From Bacteroidetes bacterium UBA1312 (GTDB taxonomy: Bacteria > Bacteroidota > Bacteroidia > Chitinophagales > Chitinophagaceae): a stretch of 64,000 nt of DNA. Location of the stretch: assembly GCA_002307135.1 (NCBI GenBank), contig DBTQ01000013.1:189270-253269 (forward strand). The letters are read 5' to 3'. The stretch's first letter is position 1, and every line of letters starts with the position of its first letter. Made by a program: the position numbers and the translations under genes. Shown piece by piece: positions 18,614 to 26,691 of the stretch. Below the pieces are notes generated by a model, which searched no databases, was not told the DNA's origin, and saw only the letters and a list, made by a program, of their open reading frames with translations.

Positions 18614-19426
18614 TCAAGGCATATTAGAACGTGTATCTTCTAGAATTATTCTTAACTCTTCAAAAGATAACTTAAGCGTATCTTCAACGACTGCATGCTG
18701 CTCTGCAAAAGATGGATTAATTTCCCCTTGAGTTAAATCAATCTCCATTAATGCCAGTAACTCAGCCATATCATCAATACCCAACATCTTCACAGATGAT
18801 TTCATTTTGTGGATAAGATTAGCAGCATGTTCATAATCTGCAATGCCTATAGCTTCTGCCAATGCACTCACTTGTGGAGGTAGCTCCTCTAGAAACACTT
18901 CAAGAATCCTGATTTCAAATGGTATATTTCCCCTACTCAAACTTTTTATGTAGTCTAAATTGATGTGCAGTCGTTCTATTTTTAAATTATTGTCCGCTTC
19001 TTGTGGTTGGGTGATGATAGCATAAGTTAATGCATGTATTTTATCGAAAAGCAGACTCATGTTTATTGGCTTTGAAATGTATTCATTCATTCCGATTTCT
19101 ATGCATCTCGCTTTTTCTTCCTTATTAGTATATCCAGACATTGCAATTATTGGAATTTGACACTGCATGGTGGATCTGATATAAATGGCTGCATCATATC
19201 CATTCATTTCAGGCATTTCCAAATCCATTAATATAAGATTATATGAATTCCCCTTATTATTAAGTTGCTCAATCACTTGTTTCCCGTTTTCGACAAAATC
19301 AACATTGATATTTTGTTGCTGGAATAATACCTCTAATAATTTTGTATTGATGGCACTATCTTCTGCAACAAGCAATTTTAATTGTTCTGGGAATTTATAA
19401 TTATTTACTCCATTTGTACTACCCAT
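18614..19426 (-). CDS. Response regulator with receiver and HPt domains
   Basis: 270 residues. The receiver domain (about 16-135) has the acidic pair AED, phospho-acceptor Asp68 in ILMDLEMPEMNG, the Ser of AMSGYT and Lys119 in ISKPI. The C-terminal half is a histidine phosphotransfer domain with His206 in NLIHKMKSSVKMLG. There is no DNA-binding domain, so it relays phosphate rather than controlling transcription directly. Such REC-HPt arrangements usually belong to a phosphorelay with a hybrid kinase. A decayed kinase ends 24 bp away, pointing toward this gene, so its present partner is probably encoded elsewhere. Confidence 0.88.
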   Translation of the reverse strand: MGSTNGVNNYKFPEQLKLLVAEDSAINTKLLEVLFQQQNINVDFVENGKQVIEQLNNKGNSYNLILMDLEMPEMNGYDAAIYIRSTMQCQIPIIAMSGYTNKEEKARCIEIGMNEYISKPINMSLLFDKIHALTYAIITQPQEADNNLKIERLHINLDYIKSLSRGNIPFEIRILEVFLEELPPQVSALAEAIGIADYEHAANLIHKMKSSVKMLGIDDMAELLALMEIDLTQGEINPSFAEQHAVVEDTLKLSFEELRIILEDTRSNMP

Positions 19427-19857
19427 AATTTTTTTATAAATCGCAGTTGTGTTGTTTTAATTAAATATTAATTGAATCTGCCAGTAATTAAAAATTTGAT
19501 TTGAAGAATCACCCTTTGCTACTAAACTATTGCAATCGCGCATTTTATCTAGTTCTAATAGGCTGGATTTAGATAATGGTATAAATGTAAGTAAATCTAT
19601 AGAACCTTTAAAATATATTATAATATAATATTTTAATATAGTAAAAGTATGCTCCGTTTCATTTTATATTTTAGGTTGGTGGACGAAACTAATACGTCTT
19701 TTAATATTAATCTAAATATACTCTGTAAATGAAAGCTATTCGACGAGCAAGCAATACTGGGTTAAGCATGTCCTTTAAAACGATAATCAAATCTTCTTAT
19801 ACTCGTATCTACAAGATTTTTTGAGCATTAAATTGATAAGACCTAATTTTAAAAATT
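19427..19857. other. Intergenic region upstream of the REC-HPt and vWA genes
   Basis: 431 bp, very AT-rich around 19600-19660 (runs of AATATA). It should hold promoters for both divergent genes. I see no exact TAnnTTTG element, palindrome or coding frame that I can support. Confidence 0.4.
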
Positions 19858-20976
19858 ATGGCAATAGGCAATAAGAAAGGTTTTATATTCAAACAATACG
19901 AGGCCCCTAATGTTTCTCCTTTCGACAAACTTTTCGAAATTTTTACAGAATTAATCACGCACACTTCAGGAGATTTTGATGAAGCTATCTCGTGGTTGCG
20001 TGAGTTGGATGTAGAGTATAAACTCACGGATGCAAATTATACCATTGATGATTTTATTGAGGATCTGAAAAAGAAGGGTTATATCAAAGAAGAAATAAAG
20101 GATGATGGTTCTGGCGGTTTAACGATTACTGCGAAAACGGAAAGGTCGATCAGGCAACGGGCATTAAATCAGATTTTTGGGAATCTCAAAAAAAGTGGAT
20201 CAGGGAATCATAAAACGAAATATTCGGGTAGTGGAGATGAACATACGGGTGAATTTAGGGAATACCATTTTGGAGACGGACTGGACAGGATTTCTTTAAC
20301 TGAAAGTCTGAAAAATGCCCAGATCAATAATGGTGCAGATGCCTTCCGTCTCACAGAAAATGATCTTGTGGTAGAGGATGCACAATTCAAAGCGCAGATG
20401 AGTACCGTCTTGATGATTGACATTAGCCACAGTATGATTTTATATGGCGAAGATCGTATCACTCCTGCAAAAAAAGTGGCAATGGCTCTAGCAGAATTAA
20501 TTACAACCAGATACCCGAAAGATACGCTGGACATTATTGTTTTTGGTAATGATGCTTGGTCTATTTCTATCAAAGACCTTCCCTATCTTCAAGTTGGCCC
20601 TTATCATACCAACACGGTTGCCGGTTTACAATTAGCTATGGATTTGCTGCGTAGAAAACGAAATACCAACAAGCAAATTTTTATGATTACCGATGGCAAA
20701 CCCAGTTGTGTTCGTGAGCCGGATGGTAGCTATTATAAGAATAGTGTTGGTCTGGATCAGTACATTGTAGAGCAATGTTATACTCAAGCTCAACAGGCAC
20801 GAAAACTGCATATTCCGATTACTACCTTCATGATAGCAAGCGACCCTTATCTGCAGCAATTTGTCAACTATTTTACGAAAGCCAACCAAGGGAAAGCATT
20901 TTATACCGGATTGAAAGGACTTGGAGAAATGATATTTGAGGATTATGAAACCAATAGAAAAAAACGAATTAAATAA
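19858..20976 (+). CDS. von Willebrand factor A (vWA) domain protein, Mg-chelatase ChlD/BchD-like
   Basis: 372 residues, cytosolic, no signal peptide. The C-terminal half is a vWA domain with the metal-ion site DISHS at residues 188-192, the second loop around GLQLAMDLL and the third as ITDGKPS. The N-terminal half is charged with a Gly/Ser-rich linker (KSGSGNHKTKYSGSG) and is not recognisable. The AAA+ ATPase gene starts 21 bp downstream, the classic vWA plus MoxR/ChlI arrangement. These pairs act as ATP-driven remodelling or metal-insertion machines. No tetrapyrrole genes are nearby, so a true magnesium chelatase role is unlikely. Confidence 0.85.
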   Translation: MAIGNKKGFIFKQYEAPNVSPFDKLFEIFTELITHTSGDFDEAISWLRELDVEYKLTDANYTIDDFIEDLKKKGYIKEEIKDDGSGGLTITAKTERSIRQRALNQIFGNLKKSGSGNHKTKYSGSGDEHTGEFREYHFGDGLDRISLTESLKNAQINNGADAFRLTENDLVVEDAQFKAQMSTVLMIDISHSMILYGEDRITPAKKVAMALAELITTRYPKDTLDIIVFGNDAWSISIKDLPYLQVGPYHTNTVAGLQLAMDLLRRKRNTNKQIFMITDGKPSCVREPDGSYYKNSVGLDQYIVEQCYTQAQQARKLHIPITTFMIASDPYLQQFVNYFTKANQGKAFYTGLKGLGEMIFEDYETNRKKRIK

Positions 20977-20997
20977 AAAAAATCAGAAAATAATAAG

Positions 20998-22458
20998 ATG
21001 GATAAACAGCATATAAAAACATTAGGCGCTTTAAAAAAGGCCGGTTACGAAAGTAAAAATATTAAAGATGAATTAAGGGCTAATCTATCCGATAAACTAA
21101 GCAAAAAGCAGCCAGTTTTTGAAGGCGTGTGGGGTTTTGAAAATACAGTCATACCTGAACTCGAACGTGCAATTTTATCCCGCCATAATATTAATCTTTT
21201 AGGTTTGCGTGGTCAGGCCAAAACCAAGTTGGCACGTTTGATGATTCATCTTTTAGATGAATGGATTCCTTTTGTGGAAGGCTCTGAAATTAATGACGAT
21301 CCATTTAATCCAATATCTCGCTTTGCCAAAGATTTGATTGCAGAAAAAGGAGATGAAACACCGATAAATTGGTTGCATAGGAGCGACCGTTTTTATGAAA
21401 AATTGGCTACACCCGATGTAACTGTGGCAGACTTGATTGGTGACATTGATCCGATCAAAGCGGCCAATCTGAAACTTTCGTACGCTGATGATAGGGTTAT
21501 TCATTTTGGAATGATACCTCGTGCTAATCGATGTATTTTTGTGATCAATGAATTACCTGATTTGCAAGCCAGAATTCAGGTGGCGTTGTTTAACATACTT
21601 CAGGAAGGTGACATACAAATACGTGGCTTCAAAATAAGAATGCCACTCGATGTGCAATTTATATTTACTGCAAACCCTGAGGACTATACCAATCGAGGTA
21701 GTATTGTTACTCCTCTCAAGGACAGGATCGGTTCGCAGATACTAACACATTACCCAGAGACTATAAAAATTGCACGATCAATCACAGAGCAAGAAGCCAA
21801 TCTTGATATTCGTCAAAGTGAATCAGTTTATGTTCCATCTCTTGCAAGGGACTTAATAGAACAAATAAATTTTGAAGCGCGGAATAGCGAATTCGTTGAT
21901 TATAAAAGCGGTGTAAGTGCCAGGATGAGCATTACTGCTTTTGAAAACTTGCTCAGTACCGCAGAGAGAAGAACACTCCATTCCGGAGCTAACAAAACAA
22001 CTGTACGCCTTTCTGATTTTATGGGCATTATCCCGGCTATTACCGGCAAAATAGAATTGGTCTATGAGGGAGAACAGGAAGGTGCAGTTGTTGTTGCCGA
22101 ACATTTAATTAACGGCGCAATTAAAACACTATTCGCCGAATATTTTCCTAAAATTGAGAAACTAGAACGTCCTAAAGAAAAGAGTCCTTATCAGGAAATT
22201 ATTGAATGGTTCGTCGAAAATGAACTTGAATTGATGGATGAAGACAGTGATGAGGATTATAAAAAGCAATTGAACTCTATAGTGCCATTGAATGCGCTTA
22301 TAAAAAAATATCAACCCGGAGTACTCAAGGAAGATATCTATTTTCTTTCAGAACTTATATTGTGGGGACTGGCGGAGTATAAAAAATTAGGTAAAAATCG
22401 TTTTACTGAAGGGTATCAATTTAGAGATTTACTTGGAAGCTATATCAGCAAACTATAA
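20998..22458 (+). CDS. AAA+ ATPase, MoxR / magnesium chelatase ChlI-like
   Basis: 486 residues. Walker A appears as GLRGQAKTKL near residue 65 and Walker B as IFVINELPDL near residue 180, followed by the helix-2 insert region (LQEGDIQIRGFKIRMP) and sensor 1 FIFTANPEDY. These are features of the helix-2-insert AAA+ clade containing MoxR and BchI. The C-terminal ~120 residues are helical and charged. It is translationally close to the vWA gene and should form a ring complex with that protein. The target of this chaperone-like machine cannot be told from the locus. Confidence 0.88.
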   Translation: MDKQHIKTLGALKKAGYESKNIKDELRANLSDKLSKKQPVFEGVWGFENTVIPELERAILSRHNINLLGLRGQAKTKLARLMIHLLDEWIPFVEGSEINDDPFNPISRFAKDLIAEKGDETPINWLHRSDRFYEKLATPDVTVADLIGDIDPIKAANLKLSYADDRVIHFGMIPRANRCIFVINELPDLQARIQVALFNILQEGDIQIRGFKIRMPLDVQFIFTANPEDYTNRGSIVTPLKDRIGSQILTHYPETIKIARSITEQEANLDIRQSESVYVPSLARDLIEQINFEARNSEFVDYKSGVSARMSITAFENLLSTAERRTLHSGANKTTVRLSDFMGIIPAITGKIELVYEGEQEGAVVVAEHLINGAIKTLFAEYFPKIEKLERPKEKSPYQEIIEWFVENELELMDEDSDEDYKKQLNSIVPLNALIKKYQPGVLKEDIYFLSELILWGLAEYKKLGKNRFTEGYQFRDLLGSYISKL

Positions 22459-22477
22459 AGTGCAACATTTTTTTTCA

Positions 22478-22509
22478 AAAGCCTGCTCTGTAAAGAGTGG
22501 GCTTTTTTT
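22478..22509 (+). terminator. Intrinsic terminator after the vWA/MoxR pair
   Basis: The stem AAAGCCTGCTCT / AGAGTGGGCTTT (with wobble pairs) and a 4-nt loop is followed by a T-run of seven. Confidence 0.8.
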
Positions 22510-22985
22510 ATTCAACAGATTGATCAAAAAATAATTGAATTTTCAACTTTGCCAATTTGAGGCTTTAAATAAAGGAATATAAATTCTCCCACCATTTAAT
22601 TATATAAGAAAATTTATTGTCGGTACAGTAGTAACACTAAAAGTAATATTATCAATCAATCCCATCAAGTAAAAAGACTATGAACTGATTCATTGGTATT
22701 TGTGGCACGCTTCTTGTATGTAATGTTTGAAATCAAGTTTTCACTTTGTGAAATACTATTTATTTTTTATGTAATTATGTTTTAAGGAGAGGTGATCAAT
22801 ACTGTACGCTCTTTTGAAATAATAATTTTGAAGAGATAAACTGATTTGCATTCAGTGAATAATGAAATATAACTGCGATCATCTTAATGTCCTCCGAGAG
22901 GTGTTATGCAATGATGAATTTTCTAAGGAAAATCCAACAATAAATAAATCCGAAACAATACTAATAATCCAAAAAGTATGTTATT
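22510..22985. other. Intergenic region upstream of a T9SS protein gene
   Basis: About 476 bp without a supported gene. Short frames overlap the downstream signal-peptide region but have no coding character. No clear promoter element or repeat was recognised. Confidence 0.4.
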
Positions 22986-24887
22986 ATGAAAAAACTCTTC
23001 ACTATTTTATTGATTGCTGTAGTATGCCAAACATTTGCACAATCCTCTCAGAAATCTTTATTAATTAATCTTGGTAGAGATTCATGTACAGGAGGTAGTA
23101 CGAGTTTGTCAGTAATAGGAAATCCACTCGGTACGTCTTCAATTTTGAGTAAATGTAATCTAGCTACAGCTCCAGGTTTGAGTATTTTTAATGTTTTTGT
23201 AGCATACAATCCAAAAGATAATAAACTATATGTTGCAGACAATTCGACCGGTACTACCAGAGTATGGACGATTGATGAAGGCTTTCCCGGAAGTATTGCC
23301 TGCCCTGTGATACCAGCCACACCAACTTATTCTTATGGAGCTACGGGTTTTGTGCCGAATAATTTTGAGTTCGATGTCAATGGAGATGTATGGTCGTTTA
23401 GTGGTTATAGCATAGCTACGGGTCAGTGCACAATGAGTAAATTTGATGTAACAACAGGTACTGTGTTATTTACTAAAACCTTGCAGTTTCCAGCAGGTAA
23501 TTTTCCAAGTGATATTAGTAATGGTGATGTGACTATATTGCCCAATGGGCGTATGTTTGTTGTATTTGGAGTAGCTCCGGCATCTAAATTATTCGAAGTC
23601 ACAAATTATTCTAGTGGAATATCTACAGCAACGGCCACTTATTTGCATAATATGTCTAGATCCTGTTTTAGTATTTCTTATTTGAACTCCACACTGGAAC
23701 TATCTGGTACTAATTTTTCAGGCTCTTGTTATTACTACGATTATAATATCAATACGGGTAACTTAGACTCTTCTGCTACTTTTCAGAATGGACAATTACC
23801 AGTTGATAATACTGATATTACGCCAAGCGTAGGTGCAACTAAGCGATTAATCAGTCAAACGCTTGTGGATCCAATTACGGCTGACATTACCTATGAGGTA
23901 TATGCCAAAAATATGGGTAACGTAGAATTGACACTTGCGAATATTAAAGATGATTTGGGTGCAATTTTTGGTGCGTCTAATATATCTTCTGTTAGCACAT
24001 CATTTGCAATAGGAGGCAATCCCGCTGCGCTTACTTTAAACTCATCATATAATGGTACTACTGTAACTGACTTATTAAATCCTGGTCAAACATTACCCAA
24101 TGCATCATTTGGCGGCGCTAACGCAAATTACGTTACAATACTGATAAGTTGTAGGGTTACAAATTTAACGACCAGTTTTACGTATTATAATTCTGCAATC
24201 GCATCAGGAACTATTGGAACGGGAAGCACAGCAATAACGGTGACGGATTCTTCCAATAATGGAGATTCTACTGCTATTGATCCTAATAATGACCTGAACG
24301 CATCAGGGATTGGGGAGGGAGTACCAACACCTTTCAATTTGGGAACTATTTTGCCGATCCACTTTATAAATATTAAAGCCACACCTGTTGGTAATAGTAT
24401 GGCTAGAATAAATTGGACAATTGCTACACCAGCATTAAGCATGGGACATTTTGAAATAGAGAAAAGTATTGATGGTATATATTGGGTTAAAATGACCAGC
24501 ATACCCATTGATAATAAGATGCAGTTTGCTTATGAAAGTATAGATAATAATCTGAATAGTAATATTGCACTCTATAGAATAAAGGACATAGATCTTGATG
24601 GAACTTATGTTTACAGTAATGTCGTATCGGTCAATGCAAAAGGTAATAATAGTGTGATTATTTACCCCAATCCTGCGAATAGATTAATGCAAATTAACTT
24701 GCAAGGAGAAAGTAAAGATAATAGGTATGAACTTATAGATGCATTGGGAGAAACCTTACTCAGTGGAGTATTGAAAAGCCAAAGTAATAATGGACTAGAT
24801 GTGAGTGGAATAGCAACGGGTGTCTATGTACTGAAAATTTTTATGGATGGAGTTGTCTCAACACAAATAGTGCATATTTTCAAATAG
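22986..24887 (+). CDS. T9SS-secreted protein with C-terminal sorting domain
   Basis: 633 residues with signal peptide KKLFTILLIAVVCQTFAQ. Residues about 20-260 contain repeating strand-turn segments resembling a beta-propeller (NKLYVADNSTGTTRVWTID, GDVTILPNGRMFVVFG). Residues about 285-440 resemble a DUF11/conserved-repeat extracellular domain (TYEVYAKNMGNVELTLANIKDD). An FN3-like segment (ARINWTIATPALSMGHFEIEKS) precedes the sorting domain beginning IIYPNPANRLMQ and ending in GVYVLKIFMDG. That terminal domain closely resembles the one of the 1242-residue protein, including the ending VSTQ-x-x-H. No enzymatic motif is seen. Confidence 0.82.
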   Translation: MKKLFTILLIAVVCQTFAQSSQKSLLINLGRDSCTGGSTSLSVIGNPLGTSSILSKCNLATAPGLSIFNVFVAYNPKDNKLYVADNSTGTTRVWTIDEGFPGSIACPVIPATPTYSYGATGFVPNNFEFDVNGDVWSFSGYSIATGQCTMSKFDVTTGTVLFTKTLQFPAGNFPSDISNGDVTILPNGRMFVVFGVAPASKLFEVTNYSSGISTATATYLHNMSRSCFSISYLNSTLELSGTNFSGSCYYYDYNINTGNLDSSATFQNGQLPVDNTDITPSVGATKRLISQTLVDPITADITYEVYAKNMGNVELTLANIKDDLGAIFGASNISSVSTSFAIGGNPAALTLNSSYNGTTVTDLLNPGQTLPNASFGGANANYVTILISCRVTNLTTSFTYYNSAIASGTIGTGSTAITVTDSSNNGDSTAIDPNNDLNASGIGEGVPTPFNLGTILPIHFINIKATPVGNSMARINWTIATPALSMGHFEIEKSIDGIYWVKMTSIPIDNKMQFAYESIDNNLNSNIALYRIKDIDLDGTYVYSNVVSVNAKGNNSVIIYPNPANRLMQINLQGESKDNRYELIDALGETLLSGVLKSQSNNGLDVSGIATGVYVLKIFMDGVVSTQIVHIFK

Positions 24888-24990
24888 TTCATTAAAATCC
24901 GCTTAGTCTAAGTTTAATCAAATCCTTCTGGCGAATCTATTTTGCATTAACTATTAAATTGAATACATTCGAGTAATTTGTCGCAGATTA

Positions 24991-25018
24991 ATATAAGCGA
25001 AAATATTTTCGCTTATAT
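24991..25018. promoter_or_regulatory. 28-bp perfect palindrome, likely TetR operator
   Basis: The half-site ATATAAGCGAAAAT is followed directly by its exact reverse complement. The palindrome ends 7 bp before the TetR-type start codon, and TATATTTG (a TAnnTTTG -7 element) overlaps its right end. Binding there would block transcription of the regulator's own gene. A related copy lies before the universal stress protein gene. Confidence 0.8.
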
Positions 25019-25025
25019 TTGTGTT

Positions 25026-25607
25026 ATGAAACCGTTAGACCCAGAAAAAGAAATCCGTATTATACAATCAGTTATTACAATTGCGGGTAAAAAAGGTCTA
25101 GCGGGAATTAGTATAACTGAAATTAGCAAGAAAGCTGGTCTTGGAGTTGGTACATTGTACACTTATTTTAGAAACAAAGAAGAAATCATACAAGCGGCAT
25201 ATTCAGTAGTGGAAAGTAAGATTTCAGAACAAGCATATAAAGATTTTGATGTAAACTTACCTATACGAGATTCGTTGCAAAAAATATATACCAATGTGCT
25301 GCATTACAGATTAAAGCATTATGATGAGGATATATTCATAGATCAATACCGGCAATCGGTGTATGTACAATTAAATTATGCTAAACAATACGAAGACTTT
25401 ATTACTAAAAACAAGCAGCTTTATGATCTTTTAAAAAGAGGGCAAAAAAAAGGAATTATTATTAAGCAGACACCAGAGATGATCATTAGCTTTCTTTATG
25501 GGTCGGTGCGTGAATTGTCTAATATAATATTCCAAAAGATTATTCCTTTTGAAACAATTACAATAGAACATGGGTTTAATATGGTATGGAAAGGAATCTC
25601 TAAATAA
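25026..25607 (+). CDS. TetR/AcrR-family transcriptional regulator
   Basis: 193 residues. The N-terminal helix-turn-helix reads ISITEISKKAGLGVGTLYTYF followed by NKEEII, the family signature. The C-terminal ligand domain is helical and does not indicate the effector. The frame is open 16 codons upstream through the palindrome, but the ATG at MKPLDPEKE gives the usual start of the family. It is probably autoregulated from the adjacent perfect palindrome. The universal stress protein gene begins 53 bp after its stop with a related operator in between, so it is the likely second target. Confidence 0.92.
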   Translation: MKPLDPEKEIRIIQSVITIAGKKGLAGISITEISKKAGLGVGTLYTYFRNKEEIIQAAYSVVESKISEQAYKDFDVNLPIRDSLQKIYTNVLHYRLKHYDEDIFIDQYRQSVYVQLNYAKQYEDFITKNKQLYDLLKRGQKKGIIIKQTPEMIISFLYGSVRELSNIIFQKIIPFETITIEHGFNMVWKGISK

Positions 25608-25620
25608 TTTTTTTCTACTT

Positions 25621-25640
25621 AAACGAATATTTTTTCGCTA
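25621..25640. promoter_or_regulatory. Second, imperfect TetR operator copy
   Basis: AAACGAATATTTTTTCGCTA matches 16 of the 20 central bases of the perfect palindrome upstream of the TetR gene. It lies between the TetR stop and the universal stress protein start, where it could control the latter. Confidence 0.55.
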
Positions 25641-25660
25641 ATTAATTAAACTAAATAATT

Positions 25661-26476
25661 ATGGTTACTATACTTGTTCCTACAGATTTTTCTGCACTTG
25701 CAGACAATGCAATTGACTATGCCGCAGCGTTGGTTCAACATTATAAAGCAAAACTTATATTGTTTAATGCATTTACGCTACCTATTCATGTTTCAGAGAC
25801 CTTATTGCCTCCAATAATCATTCAGGAACTAATTGATGATAACGAGCAGCGCTTAAAAGAAAAAGCCTTATCTGTTTCGAATACATTTCATATTCAAGTT
25901 GGATATGAATGTACTTATGCATTTATTGAAGAAGAACTCAATGATCTCTTAACTAAATATAATGCTAACCTTGTTGTACTTGGAATGGCAAGTAAGACCA
26001 TCGAGCAGGATTTGCTTGGTAACACCACTACTGTTGCAATAAGTAAGATGAGGTTTCCTGTACTTGCCATTCCATTAGGCGCTAAATTTCAAGGAATGAA
26101 AAAAATTCTTTTTGCATGCGATGTATTGCAAGGAGTTTCATTAAAAGTGTTAGCACGTATCAAAGAACTTGCTTTAGTGTTAAAGTTGGAAGTCGAAGTT
26201 TTTTATGTTGACAAAACAGTAGAGCAACTTAAGAATAATGCTTCAGAAGCGTTGTCTTTGATTAATGATGGATTAAACGGAGTTACCTATTCGCATAAAA
26301 ATGTCAAATCAAATGCTGTAATCGGAGCAATAGAGAAAGAGATTGTCGCGTATCAAGCAGACCTTTTAATTATGGTACCTAAAAAATATGGTTTTTGGGC
26401 ATCACTTATACACAAAAGTAAAACCCGTATAATGGCTTCTGGATTGGATATTCCGTTACTTTCAATACCGATTTAA
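25661..26476 (+). CDS. Universal stress protein with two UspA domains
   Basis: 271 residues made of two tandem USP domains. The first begins VTILVPTDFSALADNAIDYA and has the nucleotide-site region VVLGMASKTIEQDLLGNTTTV followed by the C-terminal strand FPVLAIP. The second starts near residue 147 (MKKILFACDVLQG) and ends PLLSIPI. USP proteins bind ATP or act as stress-response switches in the cytosol. The G-x2-G-x9-G-S/T motif is only partly kept, so ATP binding is uncertain. It probably belongs to the regulon of the preceding TetR protein. Confidence 0.9.
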   Translation: MVTILVPTDFSALADNAIDYAAALVQHYKAKLILFNAFTLPIHVSETLLPPIIIQELIDDNEQRLKEKALSVSNTFHIQVGYECTYAFIEEELNDLLTKYNANLVVLGMASKTIEQDLLGNTTTVAISKMRFPVLAIPLGAKFQGMKKILFACDVLQGVSLKVLARIKELALVLKLEVEVFYVDKTVEQLKNNASEALSLINDGLNGVTYSHKNVKSNAVIGAIEKEIVAYQADLLIMVPKKYGFWASLIHKSKTRIMASGLDIPLLSIPI

Positions 26477-26691
26477 TCCTAAAATTACAGGCTTTTCATT
26501 ATGAGCTATTTAGTTCGATTATAGCTAATTATATCTTTCATTCTAAAGAGGTTTAACTATTTTTTGCTTATTGATAAGTCATTAGGCGAAGCGTAATCGC
26601 ATTGATAAACAAAACAGTGGGGCAACACAAGAAAAAACCGATATTTGGATAAGTAACGATTGTTTAACTCTTCTTAATCTCGTTTGTTGAA

